NCBI RefSeq assembly: GCF_016907455.1
Contig: NZ_JAFBCB010000001.1
Span: 1,798,001-1,862,000, forward strand
Length of the DNA: 64,000 nucleotides
Direction of reading: 5' to 3'
Source: Brachybacterium muris
GTDB taxonomy: Bacteria; Actinomycetota; Actinomycetes; Actinomycetales; Dermabacteraceae
Below the pieces are notes generated by a model. That model had not been told where the DNA came from. It did no database searches and was given only the letters and a program-made list of their open reading frames with translations. Positions 53,830 through 62,698 of the stretch are shown here, in pieces (the stretch's first letter is position 1; each line of letters begins with the position of its first letter). The translations under genes and the position numbers were made by a program.

Positions 53830-54751
53830 TAGTTGTAGTGGTGCAGCCAGACGCCGTGGCGGTTCCGACGCTCCTGTTCGGAGGTGAACACCTCGGCGTA
53901 GAGGAACTCGTCGGCGGTGATCCGCTGGAACCGCTCGATCTTCCCGTTGTGGCGGGGCGTGTAGATCCGGGTGCGCTGGTGCCGGCCGATGAACGCGCAG
54001 CTCGAACGACGGAACGACCTGGCGGTGTAGTTCTTGCCGTTGTCCGTGACCAGACGGGAGATCCGCGTGATCCCGTGCTCGGCGAAGAACGCCCTCGCGC
54101 GGTGGAAGAAGGCGATGGTCGTCGCGGCGGTCTCGTCCTCGAGCGCTTCGGTGTAAGCCAGGCGGGAGTACCCGTCGATCATCGAATGGAGGTAGGTGTA
54201 GCCGACCTTCTGCTTGTGGCGCGCTTGTTCACCCGCGCCTTCTCGCTGCTACGACCGTGGACCTTCCAACCACCGCCGTCGGGAATCTTCCCGACCTTCT
54301 TCACGTCCATATGGACCATATGGCCCGCATAGCGGGCAAGGATCTTCCCTGGTCGGCGCAGGTTCTCGCCGTCCGGAGTGATGTCGCGGACCCGGTTCAG
54401 GCCGAGTCGGTCCAGCCACCGCGTCACCGTCCGGACACTGCACTGGGCGTGGTGGCCGTCGGTGAGCTCACGGGCGATCCGGCGGGCCGACCACTTCTTC
54501 TTCCGCCGCCAGTGCTCGATCAGCTCCACCACCTCCACGCTCAGGCGCGATGGGCGGTTCGCCGGGGCGCTGGAGCGGTCCTCGAGCCCGGCCGCACCGG
54601 CAGCTCGGTAGCGGCCGACCCACTTCGAGAGCGTGGCGCGGGCGATGTGGAACTCGGCGGCGACGTGCGCGATCGGCCGACCACGCTCGATCACCTGGGC
54701 GACGGCGCGCTGCCTTCCGAGCACGGTCAGCGGGGCATTACGGTGGATCAC
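53830..54751 (-). pseudogene. IS481 transposase, N-terminal part, frameshifted
   Basis: Starts about GTG 54751 (VIHRNAPLTVLGRQRAVAQ), with helix-turn-helix VAAEFHIARATLSKWVGRY, then catalytic core HMVHMDVKKVG in one frame; near 54215-54225 the frame shifts (GCC-ACA where GCC-CAC-AAG is expected) and continues as HKQKVGYTYLHSMIDGYSR, LVTDNGKNYTA, HNGKIERFQR up to HHYNY, where the IS110 lies. One-base deletion plus insertion: not functional. Confidence 0.85.
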
Positions 54752-54863
54752 GGAACGGGTCTCCTCCCAGCAGATGAATGGCTTCAGCACCACCCATCGT
54801 GCCGGTCAGGGACCCGTTCCTTCATCCCCACCCCGCTGACTACAACGTCATAACCCGCAACAG

Positions 54864-55733
54864 CTAGCTTCTGGTGGTGGTGAGTGCCCGCGGGGTGCGG
54901 GCGAGGTCGTAGTCGTGGGGTGTCGCGTACTCGAGGGAGGAGTGCCGTCGACGACGGTTGTACAACACCTCGATGTACTCGAAGATCGCGTTCGCGAGCT
55001 CGATGCGCGTCTTCCACTTCTTCCAGTTCAGCAGCTCGATCTGCATCGTCGACCAGAACGACTCCATCATCGCATTGTCGAGGCCATCGCCTACGGTCCC
55101 GAACGACGGCAGCAGTCCCGCTGAACGGATCTTCTGAGTGAAGACCCAGGAGGTTAACTGGACTCCATGATCCGCATGAACGATCCCCCCGGGCCCTGGC
55201 TGACGTGCACGGATTGCCATGTCCAGAGCGTTCACGACCAGGGTGGAGTCCTGTTTGGAGTCGATAGCCCAGCCGATGATCTTGCGGCTACAAGCATCCA
55301 GCACGGCGGCGCAGTAGACCTTTCCCTCCCGGGTGGGATGCTCGGTGATGTCCGTGACCCACAGCTCGTTCAGTTCGAGACGGTGGAACTTGCGGTTGAC
55401 CAGGTCGTCCGCTGTGGCGACCCCCTTGAGTCGCTTGATTCTGGCTGGGCCTGGAAGGCCACCGATTCCGGCGCGAGTCATGAGGACGGAGATGAGCCGG
55501 CTGGAACACGGAATGTTCATTCCGATGGTGAGCTCGGCGTGGATGCGGCGGTAGCCGTAGGTGCCGCGGGACGCGACGTGGATCTCCCTGATCAGCCCGG
55601 TCAGCCAGCGGCGGCGCAGCTCAGTGGAACTGGTCGGGCGCTTTCGGTACCGGTAGTAGCCCTGACGGGAGACGCCCAATAGGCGGCAGCAGGTGCTGGT
55701 GAGTGCCCCGGCGTCGACGAGTCGGTCGATCAC
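54864..55733 (-). CDS. IS3 transposase OrfB (element B)
   Basis: 289 aa from GTG 55733, normally made as an OrfAB fusion by -1 slippage. Helix region CCRLLGVSRQGYYRY, then the rve core with LWVTDITEHPTREGK, GIVHADHGVQLTS and NAMMESFWSTMQIE, and the C-terminal YNRRRRHSSLEYATPHDYD. Its TAG stop lies within the GCTAGC duplicated by IS481, so the protein was left intact by that insertion. Confidence 0.9.
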   Translation of the reverse strand: MIDRLVDAGALTSTCCRLLGVSRQGYYRYRKRPTSSTELRRRWLTGLIREIHVASRGTYGYRRIHAELTIGMNIPCSSRLISVLMTRAGIGGLPGPARIKRLKGVATADDLVNRKFHRLELNELWVTDITEHPTREGKVYCAAVLDACSRKIIGWAIDSKQDSTLVVNALDMAIRARQPGPGGIVHADHGVQLTSWVFTQKIRSAGLLPSFGTVGDGLDNAMMESFWSTMQIELLNWKKWKTRIELANAIFEYIEVLYNRRRRHSSLEYATPHDYDLARTPRALTTTRS

Positions 55734-56029
55734 CGGGTGCGCCCTTTTGGGGCGACTCCTCCCTCCTCGTCGAGCCACGTCGCGGCCCGGCGAAGGATCG
55801 CGATCTCCTGCTCGAGCTGCCGAACACGGCCGCGCGCCGCGCGGAGCTCGGCAGATTCCTGACTGCTTCGTCCCGGCCGGCGGCCGTGGTCGATATCGTC
55901 CTGTCGCAGCCAGCTGTGGAGGGTGACCTCGTGGATACCCAGGTCCAGTGCGGTCTGCTTGACCTGGCGGCCCTCGCGGACCAGAGCGATAGCACGGGCA
56001 CGGAACTCGGGAGGGTACGGGCGGGGCAT
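55730..56029 (-). CDS. IS3 OrfA (element B)
   Basis: 99 aa from ATG 56029: MPRPYPPEFRARAIALVREG, helix-turn-helix QTALDLGIHEVTLHSWLRQ, and a leucine-zipper-like coiled coil (ELRAARGRVRQLEQEIAILR). Slippery CCCCAAAAGGG near its end (T-run on the plus strand at 55745-55748) suits -1 frameshifting into OrfB. Confidence 0.88.
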   Translation of the reverse strand: MPRPYPPEFRARAIALVREGRQVKQTALDLGIHEVTLHSWLRQDDIDHGRRPGRSSQESAELRAARGRVRQLEQEIAILRRAATWLDEEGGVAPKGRTR

Positions 56030-56099
56030 GCGAAGAGCCTTCCATGAAGACCATCGACTAGCGACGTCAACTGGAAACCGAGCCAAAGGTCAGGTCAAA

Positions 56100-56160
56100 T
56101 GAGCAGTGGCGCTGAGGAATCTGACAACTTAGCGAGAGCTTGGGCAGCTCTCCCACCCAT
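56100..56160. other. 61-bp spacer between two IS3 elements
   Basis: Unassigned sequence between IS3 elements B and C. Read on the minus strand it could continue the RyR-protein frame (VPT followed by WVGELPKLSL), as if it were the displaced 3' end of that gene, but no target duplication supports this. Confidence 0.3.
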
Positions 56161-56212
56161 TGAATCGCCCCGGGTCTGGTGGAGGCTCTGATCCCACGGG
56201 AGGATGAGGAGC

Positions 56213-56527
56213 ATGGCAGCACCACGGAAGTACCCTGATGAGCTTCGGGAGCGAGCGATCCGCATGGCTCTGGACCAGGTCAAGGAGGGCAACGGCAGGG
56301 CGGTCTTCCGCCGTGTCGGTGACCAGTTGGGCATCAACCCGGAAACGCTCCGGGGCTGGGTCCGCCAGCGCCAGATCGACCTCGGTGATCGGCCCGGGAC
56401 CTCGACGGATGAGTCCCAACGAGTGATGGAGCTGGAGAAGGAAGTCCGCGAGCTGCGTCGGGCCAACGCGATCCTGCGGTCGGCTTCGGCTTTTTTCGCA
56501 GCGGAGCTCGACTGCCCACCGCGTTGA
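56213..56527 (+). CDS. IS3 OrfA (element C)
   Basis: 104 aa: MAAPRKYPDELRERAIRMAL, helix-turn-helix VGDQLGINPETLRGWVRQ, and coiled coil RVMELEKEVRELRRANAILR. A T6 run at 56491-56496 (GGCTTTTTTCG) is a typical -1 slippery site for the OrfAB fusion. Intact, but its OrfB partner is broken. Confidence 0.88.
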   Translation: MAAPRKYPDELRERAIRMALDQVKEGNGRAVFRRVGDQLGINPETLRGWVRQRQIDLGDRPGTSTDESQRVMELEKEVRELRRANAILRSASAFFAAELDCPPR

Positions 56528-56923
56528 TCGTGCAGTTCATCGACCTGCATCGAGAGGAGTTCGGCGTCGAGCCGATCTGCCGCACGCTCACCGCGGCGGG
56601 CACGCAGATCGCGCCGAGCACCTACTACGCCTTCCACTCCCGTCCGCCCTCGCGTCGTGCGGTGCGGGACGAAGAGGTGCTGGTCGAGATCCGCCGCGTT
56701 CACGCAGCGAACTTCGGTATCTACGGGGCGAAGAAGATGCATGCCCAGCTGCGCCGGGAGGGCGTCCAGGTGGCGCGATGCACGGTCGAGCGACTCATGA
56801 AAGTCGCGGGCCTGCGAGGGATCTCCCGGGCCAAAGGGCCCCGCACCACGATCCCCGGGCACGGCCCGGAGAGCCGTCCTGACCTGGTCGAGCGCGACTT
56901 CACCGCGACCGCTGCGAACCAGT
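56524..56923 (+). pseudogene. IS3 OrfB (element C), 5' fragment
   Basis: 133 residues from the TTGA overlap with orfA: FIDLHREEFGVEPICRTL, TAAGTQIAPSTYYAF, IYGAKKMHAQLRREG, ending DFTATAANQL exactly where IS21 copy 2 starts. The integrase core that should follow (first D onward) is absent. Confidence 0.88.
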
Positions 56924-57085
56924 TGAATATTCGCCTCGCTGGGGTCCGCTGATCGAGGGTTCGGGTGCCACGTCGCTGCCGTAGCGGTGGCGTCGTTCGG
57001 GACCACCAGTGGTGTCGTTGGGGCCGCTCTGTCTACGCTCCTTCCGCCGTGTGTATAGGGCACGCGGCGGAAGGAGCAATCTGGA

Positions 57086-58648
57086 ATGGTACGGAAGATC
57101 AGGGCGAAGCTGGTGCTCCAGCTGCGCGCAGAAGGTCTGTCGGGGCGAGCGATTTCGTCCTCGCAGGGCATGTCCCGCAAGTCCGTGAGGGCGGTGTTCG
57201 AGGCCGCTGACGCTGCAGGGATCGGGTGGGGCGATATCGCGGACGTCGCCGATGAGCAGGTGTATGCCCGGTTGTTCCCGGGCCGGGGCGAGCACGAGAG
57301 CGTGTTCGCACAGCCGGACTGGGAACAGGTCCATCGAGAGATGGCCAGGGTCGGCGTGACGCTGAAGCTGTTGCACGGCGAGTACTTCGACGCGACCACG
57401 GCGGCTGGGGATCCGGCGATGGGGTATGACCGGTTTTGCCGCACCTACCAGCACCACGTCATGGTCACCGGTGCCGCTTCGAGAGTCGGTCACAAGGCCG
57501 GCCAGAGCGTGGAGGTCGACTGGTCCGGCCCCACGATGGAGCTGGCCGATCCGGTCACCGGCGAGGTCTCGAAGGTGTTCTTGTTCGTTGCCTGCCTGCC
57601 TTTTTCTCGTTACGCGTTCTGCTTCCCGGCGCTGGATATGCGCCAGGAGTCCTGGCTGCGAGCGCACGTAGCGATGTTCGAGGCGCTGGGCGGGACGGTC
57701 CCGAGGATCGTTCCGGACAACCTCAAGACCGGTGTGGTGAAGCACCCCCGCGAGGGCGAGATCGTCCTGAACGATGCGTATCGCGAGATGGCAGCGCATT
57801 ACTCGGCGGCGGTGCTCCCGGGGAGGGTGCGGAAACCGAAAGACAAGGCGAGCGTGGAGAACACCGTCGCGCACGTCGCGACCTGGGTCATCGCCGGGCT
57901 GCGGGATCAGCGATTCACGTCCCTGCCCGAACTTGCAGCCGCCATCGGGCAGCGGATGGAGGCCTATAACGCGGAGCCGTTCCAGAAGCGGCCCGGATCC
58001 CGCGCCAGCGTGTTCGACGCGGAGGAGCGGCCGCTGCTGACGCCGCTGCCGGCGGTGCCCTACGAGATCTCGACATGGCACTACGGACGACGAGTGGGCA
58101 GGAACGGGCACGTCACGTTCGCGCGGAACTTCTACTCCGCGCCGTTCGCGCACATCGGCGCGAAGGTCGATCTGCGCATCACGGCCCGGACGCTGGAGAT
58201 CTATCAGGGCAGCCAGCGACTGACCAGTCACCTGCTGCTCCCGGAGACCGCGAGCAATGAGTACCGCACCAACGACGCGGACCTACCTGCGGGCGAGCGT
58301 TTCCAGGCCTGGGACGCGCAGAGGGTGCGGGCGTGGGCAGATCGGGTCGGGCCGGCCACGGTGATCGTGATCCAGCGGATCTTCGAGTCCGTGCCGATCG
58401 TGGAACAGGGCCTGGATCCCGCGTTGGCGGTGCTACGGCTCTCTCGCCGCTTCTCCGTAGATCGGGTCGAGGCGGCCTGCGCACTCGCGCTGACGGGACG
58501 GGTCCGTTCACCGCGCTATGCGCATCTGCACCCGATCTTGGCCACCGGGCAGGACAAGGTCGCCGCCCTGCGTCCACCCCGCGAGGAACCCGCGGAAGAC
58601 GGCGGATACGTCCGTGGCGCCGACTACTACGCCGGAGGTGTCCGGTGA
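57086..58648 (+). CDS. istA: IS21 transposase IstA (copy 2)
   Basis: 520 aa, residue-for-residue the same as the protein at 34377: N-terminal helix-turn-helix, DDE core (VDWSGPTMEL, RIVPDNLKTGVVK, KASVENTV). Intact start, stop and overlap with istB. Confidence 0.94.
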   Translation: MVRKIRAKLVLQLRAEGLSGRAISSSQGMSRKSVRAVFEAADAAGIGWGDIADVADEQVYARLFPGRGEHESVFAQPDWEQVHREMARVGVTLKLLHGEYFDATTAAGDPAMGYDRFCRTYQHHVMVTGAASRVGHKAGQSVEVDWSGPTMELADPVTGEVSKVFLFVACLPFSRYAFCFPALDMRQESWLRAHVAMFEALGGTVPRIVPDNLKTGVVKHPREGEIVLNDAYREMAAHYSAAVLPGRVRKPKDKASVENTVAHVATWVIAGLRDQRFTSLPELAAAIGQRMEAYNAEPFQKRPGSRASVFDAEERPLLTPLPAVPYEISTWHYGRRVGRNGHVTFARNFYSAPFAHIGAKVDLRITARTLEIYQGSQRLTSHLLLPETASNEYRTNDADLPAGERFQAWDAQRVRAWADRVGPATVIVIQRIFESVPIVEQGLDPALAVLRLSRRFSVDRVEAACALALTGRVRSPRYAHLHPILATGQDKVAALRPPREEPAEDGGYVRGADYYAGGVR

Positions 58649-59391
58649 GCGTGATCGATAACGACACGAAGCGGAAGCTGCGCGAGATGGGCGCGACCGC
58701 GCTGCTGGACGCGATCGATGCCCAGGATGAGGCTCACGTGCTGGGGATGTCGTTCCAGGAACGGCTCCAGCTGATCGTGGACGAGGCGCATTCCATCTTC
58801 AATCATGGAAAGGTCGAGGGTCTGATCCGCCGGGCGGGGCTGCGTTATCCCGGAGCGGACCTGCGGCGGCTGGATCTGGTCGAGGAACGGGGACTGAACC
58901 GGAACGTGATCGCGCAACTGGCAACCTGCTCCTTCATCCAGCGGCAACAGAACGTGGTCTTCCAGGGCTTCACCGGCTCAGGGAAGTCCTACCTCGGCTG
59001 CGCGCTGGCGAAGCAGGCCTGCCAGCACCGGCTCCGAGCCCACTACATCCGAATGCCCGACCTCGAAGAGGCCTGGGCCCTGGCAAAGGACAAGCCGCAG
59101 GGCCAGACGAAGTTCCTGCGGAAGTACTCCACGTTCTCGCTGCTGGTGATCGACGAGTGGCTGCTGGACCATCCTGACGAGGGAATGCGTTCGATGCTGC
59201 TGGAACTGCTCGAGCGCCGCTATGACACCGGCTCGACCGTGTTCTGCACCCAGTACCCGAAGAAGGACTGGCACGCCCGGCTCGGTGGAGCAGTCCACGC
59301 CGATGCGATCATGGACCGCATCGTGCACAACACAATCTGGATCGACACCGGCGACAGGAACATGCGAGAACACACCGCACTGCCCCAGTGA
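58645..59391 (+). CDS. istB: IS21 helper ATPase IstB (copy 2)
   Basis: 248 aa, identical to copy 1. GTG at 58645 overlaps the istA stop (GTGA). Walker A GFTGSGKS, Walker B LLVIDEW. Ends 113 bp before the element boundary. Confidence 0.93.
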   Translation: MSVIDNDTKRKLREMGATALLDAIDAQDEAHVLGMSFQERLQLIVDEAHSIFNHGKVEGLIRRAGLRYPGADLRRLDLVEERGLNRNVIAQLATCSFIQRQQNVVFQGFTGSGKSYLGCALAKQACQHRLRAHYIRMPDLEEAWALAKDKPQGQTKFLRKYSTFSLLVIDEWLLDHPDEGMRSMLLELLERRYDTGSTVFCTQYPKKDWHARLGGAVHADAIMDRIVHNTIWIDTGDRNMREHTALPQ

Positions 59392-59504
59392 CCCGATGCC
59401 GGCGGGAGCCAGTGGTCCCCACCGCGGCGGCTACTGGCCCCCGTCGGCACGATCGGCGGTCCCCAAGAGCAAGATTCGGTGGCTCCCACGACTACGAATA
59501 CTCA

Positions 59505-60487
59505 CCGTGGGCGGCATCCTCGCGACTCTCACCATTCCGACAGAGACGGGCGGCTTCAAGAAGCTTGAGGCCTGGGCGGGAGGTTTCGGAAAGGTCATCG
59601 CGTTCGGCATCGAGGGCACCGGCTCCTACGGCGCCACGCTGACCTCGTTCCTGCGACGCCACGGGCACAAGGTCGTTGAAGCGGGGCGTCCCGACCGGCG
59701 AGCTCGACGGCAGAACGGGAAGTCCGACACGCTCGATGCGGAGAATGCGGCTCGCTCCGTGCTCGCAGGGTTCGCCACCGCGATCCCGAAGACTGCGGAC
59801 AACACGGTTGAGATGATCCGCCAGCTCAAGATCGTGCACGACTCCGCAGTTACCGACCGCTCAGCCTCGATGATCTCGATGAAGGCGATGCTCGTCCACG
59901 CCGACGACAGCTTGCGCCGTGAAACGAGCCGGATGTCGCCGACCAAGCTCGCTCGCCACCTCGCTGCACTACGCCCTCGCCGCCTCGAGACTCCCGCCGA
60001 TTCGCTACGTCACTCCCTGCGGTCCCTTGCGCGCAGATGGCAGTACCTAGATGCAGAGATCAAGGAACTTCGCGGATCGATCGAGAAGCTCATCCACGTG
60101 ACCGCTCCTCAACTCCTTGAGCAGTTCGGCATCGGGATCGATACCGCGGCCGAGATCCTCATCGTCGCCGGCGACAACCCCGAGCGCATCCGCTCAGAGG
60201 CAGCGTTCGCGAAGCTCGCTGGCATCAGTCCAATCCCTACCGGGTCGGGCATGACCAGCGGCCGTCATCGCATCAACCGTGGCGGCCACCGGCAGCTCAA
60301 CGCCGCCATCTACCGGACCGTGATCGTCAGGATGCAGTTCCACGAACCGACCATCGCCTACGTCGCTCGACGCACAGCCGAGGGAAAGAGCAAACGCGAC
60401 ATCATCCGCTGCCTCAAGCGCTACGTCATCCGCGAGGTCTACCACCTCATCAAGATGAACCCTCGAACCGGTGAGATAGCGACTTGA
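59505..60487 (+). pseudogene. IS110 family transposase, 5'-truncated
   Basis: Begins at the IS21 boundary in mid-domain: VGGILATLTIPTETGGFKKL. Retains AFGIEGTGSYGATLTSFLRR, KSDTLDAENAARSVL (part of DEDD) and the C-terminal AGISPIPTGSGMTSGRHRINRGG, ending at 60487. The first ~30 residues, including the first catalytic Asp and the start codon, are missing, along with the upstream bridge-RNA segment. Confidence 0.88.
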
Positions 60488-60502
60488 CTGCTATAGGAGC
60501 GT

Positions 60503-60719
60503 CAACGCCCTCGCAGAGACCGTGAACGGCCTCTACAAGGCCGAACTCATCCACCGCCATCGCACCTGGCCGACCGTCACCGCAGCCGAGATCGCGACTC
60601 TGGACTGGGTGGACTGGTGGAATACGAAGCGCCTCCACGAGGCCCTCGACTACCGCACCCCCGCAGAAGTCGAAGCGTCCTACACTCAGCCCGCAACGAC
60701 CGTGCCCGCGACCGTCTAA
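60503..60719 (+). pseudogene. IS3 OrfB (element C), 3' fragment
   Basis: Encodes NALAETVNGLYKAELIHRH, DWVDWWNTKRLHEALDYRTP and a short tail to TAA: the last catalytic Glu region and C-terminus of the OrfB that begins at 56524. Joined to the end of the truncated IS110 at about 60500. Confidence 0.85.
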
Positions 60720-62698
60720 CCATGGAACGAAACCCAGGGCGCTTCAGTGGGGACCTTGGCGGTGGCATCGCGGACCGCTGACTCCATCCGCGATACGAGC
60801 GATCCATACCGGACGCTGCTCCTAGCTGCTTGCCAGTCAGGATTGGTCTCGAGCCGGCGGAGCGTATCGAGTGCGTCGTTATCATCCTTGCTGAGTTCCG
60901 ATTCAGAGAGTTCCTCGAAAGGCACGAGCAGTGGATGGGTGCGGATCAGATAGGCATTCTTGAACTGCCCGGGGACGAAACCTTCGCTCAGCATGAAGGA
61001 GCACCACCGGTCATGCTCCAACCGCTGCAGACGGAGATGCTGCTCCGGAGAACGCTCATCGAATACGACTCGCGCCCCGGGAGCACCAATGGCTCGTTTG
61101 GCACGCCAATGAATGGGCACTGCGATGGATGAGGAGTAGTTGTATTCAGAGAGCCAGAAGCTCTCGACAGCGTCGCCGAATCCGGAGCCCATCAGGTCGG
61201 CCCAGGCGAGGTGGCAGACCAGGCCGTTCAGCTCCATCTCAGGTTGGACGACCGCGTCGTACCGGTAGACCTCGCGGGTGTCGCCGACCAGGTGTATCGA
61301 CGGCAGTGGAGCATCGCCCACGCGATCGGCCGCTTCCCGGGACAGGTCTCCGAGCGCGGCATCGACCGTTGCTGAGTTGCGCGAGACGGCAAGGATCTGG
61401 GGCGCTGAGCCAGAGCGAACGGCGGCGCGGAACAGTTCGATGGCGACGGCGATATTTCTGGTGTCGTCGCCGAGGGCGACGAACACGAAGTCGAGGTGCT
61501 TACTGTGCAATGTCTGCACAAGCTTCGCTGTGGTTGCATCGGTGCTCTCATGCACCTCGATGGTGGTCTCGTTCAGCAGGCAGAGGGCGTCATTCTCGGG
61601 CAGCAGGCCGGGGAGCGCGACCGCAACACGATCTCGAGCACGGGGATCGATGTCGAAGGCGTCAACATGGAGCCGTACGCGCTCCCCGCTGGGGAGTTCC
61701 ATGCGGCAGAACCAACTCATGGCACGGAGCATCTCGGTGCCATGCTCGCCGAGACCGATGACAGCCGCAGAGATCGTCGGGGTCTCTGGGGTGACTCCGC
61801 GGAACAGGTGTGTCCCTGCCGTGAGATGTTCTTCAGGGGATCGCCACAGCCAGTCGTACACCATCGCTCGCGCTGGATTCACCAGACGCATGTGCGCCGT
61901 CCACTCGGGGTGACGCTGGCCCAGTGCCAGCTTCGCCTCAACAGCGGCGGAGAACACGTAGATATCGGTGGAATCCCGCCGTCCGAACCGCCGCGATTCG
62001 ACGACTTCTCGGCCGTACCAGGCATTCTTCACGTCATCATCGCCGATGATGAAGATGCGGAAGGTCGCCCGGCGAAGCCGCCACGGGAGCGGGGCGGACA
62101 GCAGATCCTGAGCGAAGCAGACGGCCCCGATCGCCCGGGCTTTCGCGATCAGCTCCGGTGACGGGCTCTCCGCTGCGATCGCGACGTTTCCGAACACGAT
62201 GCTCGTGCGGAGTTCTTGCGATCTCAGACTCTCGGCCAAGGCGATGGATCGGTCGGTCAGCTCGCTGAAGAAGGTCGCATCGCGCCAGAACGGGATCGCG
62301 AACCGAATTATCGAGACCGGCGCCTGGAAGTACGAGACGATGACAGTGATCAGCAGCAGCGGCGCAGAGAGATGCATCATCCCGATCGCGATCGCCTCGA
62401 TCTGCTCCAGCACGTCTGCGCCTTGGCGGAAACGTGTCAGCAGCGCTGGTACATCCGCGCCCGAGGTGAAGGTCTGCAGTGAGTAGTAGATCGACACGAT
62501 CACCGCATGGAAGGTACCGAGGGCTCCCGACCCGGTTGCCGCGAGCGCAGACGGGACCACGCTCAAGAGCACGGCGATGCCGGTTCCGAGCACCAGGAGG
62601 TGCAACGAGGACCTGCGCCAGCTGCTGCGCCGGGCGGCAAAGCTGACCACGATCGTGACCAGCCAGACCAACAGAGCGATGGCAGACCAGGGATTCAT
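60716..62698 (-). CDS. Membrane protein with Rossmann-type domains and C-terminal RyR domain
   Basis: 660 aa. TM helices at ~5-21, 31-54 and 100-124, with a channel-like segment SIYYSLQTFTSGAD (69-82) before the third. Then a Rossmann-like region (166-250), a second one with AVIGLGEHGTEMLRAMSW (312-329), and an RyR domain at ~557-612 (LQRLEHDRW...THPLLVPFEELSE...DDNDAL). Prokaryotic RyR domains are thought to sense nucleotide-type ligands; this could be a ligand-gated channel (inference). ATG 62698 overlaps the previous stop (ATGA). The last ~9 residues, EAPWVSFHG, come from the end of IS3 element C, so the native C-terminus is lost. Confidence 0.75.
   Translation of the reverse strand: MNPWSAIALLVWLVTIVVSFAARRSSWRRSSLHLLVLGTGIAVLLSVVPSALAATGSGALGTFHAVIVSIYYSLQTFTSGADVPALLTRFRQGADVLEQIEAIAIGMMHLSAPLLLITVIVSYFQAPVSIIRFAIPFWRDATFFSELTDRSIALAESLRSQELRTSIVFGNVAIAAESPSPELIAKARAIGAVCFAQDLLSAPLPWRLRRATFRIFIIGDDDVKNAWYGREVVESRRFGRRDSTDIYVFSAAVEAKLALGQRHPEWTAHMRLVNPARAMVYDWLWRSPEEHLTAGTHLFRGVTPETPTISAAVIGLGEHGTEMLRAMSWFCRMELPSGERVRLHVDAFDIDPRARDRVAVALPGLLPENDALCLLNETTIEVHESTDATTAKLVQTLHSKHLDFVFVALGDDTRNIAVAIELFRAAVRSGSAPQILAVSRNSATVDAALGDLSREAADRVGDAPLPSIHLVGDTREVYRYDAVVQPEMELNGLVCHLAWADLMGSGFGDAVESFWLSEYNYSSSIAVPIHWRAKRAIGAPGARVVFDERSPEQHLRLQRLEHDRWCSFMLSEGFVPGQFKNAYLIRTHPLLVPFEELSESELSKDDNDALDTLRRLETNPDWQAARSSVRYGSLVSRMESAVRDATAKVPTEAPWVSFHG

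Larger units (their letters stand above)
52346..54862 (-). mobile_element. IS481-family element, split by IS110
   Basis: Inverted ends TGTAGTTGGTCATGACGTTG (left) and, read inward, TGTTGCGGGTTATGACGTTG (right). Target duplication GCTAGC at 52340-52345 and 54863-54868. Interrupted by IS110 at 52429-53829; the transposase also carries a frameshift, so this copy is dead. Confidence 0.85.
52303..56099 (-). mobile_element. IS3-family element B, carrying IS481
   Basis: Ends TTTGACCTGCCCTACGG (left) and, read inward from the right, TTTGACCTGACCTTTGG; similarity continues through GGTTTCCA and TCGCTAG. Encodes orfA and orfB on the minus strand. An IS481 element (52346-54862) sits exactly at the orfB stop codon. 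No convincing 3-bp target duplication at the outer ends. Confidence 0.8.
56924..59504 (+). mobile_element. IS21-family element, copy 2
   Basis: 2,581 bp, the same length, ends and proteins as copy 1, in opposite orientation. Left flank ends AACCAGT and right flank begins CCGTGGG: no target duplication. The left flank is IS3 orfB and the right flank is mid-IS110, so an adjacent deletion has removed at least one original junction. Confidence 0.92.
56161..60746 (+). mobile_element. IS3-family element C, heavily interrupted
   Basis: Ends TGAATCGCCCCGGGTCTGG (left) and, read inward from 60746, TGAAGCGCCCTGGGTTTCG. Contains orfA, the first part of orfB, IS21 copy 2, a 5'-truncated IS110, and the last ~70 codons of orfB. 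About 100-130 codons of orfB are missing. The right end forms the last codons of the RyR-protein gene. Confidence 0.8.

Noticed and set aside
33521-59504. Two IS21 copies as a composite transposon
   Set aside because: Copy 1 has its own private target duplication and the flanks of copy 2 are other IS elements, so the pair did not move as one unit.
59222-60487. A 421-codon gene joining istB antisense frame, IS21 end and IS110
   Set aside because: The first part overlaps istB in another frame; only the IS110 portion from 59505 has homology.
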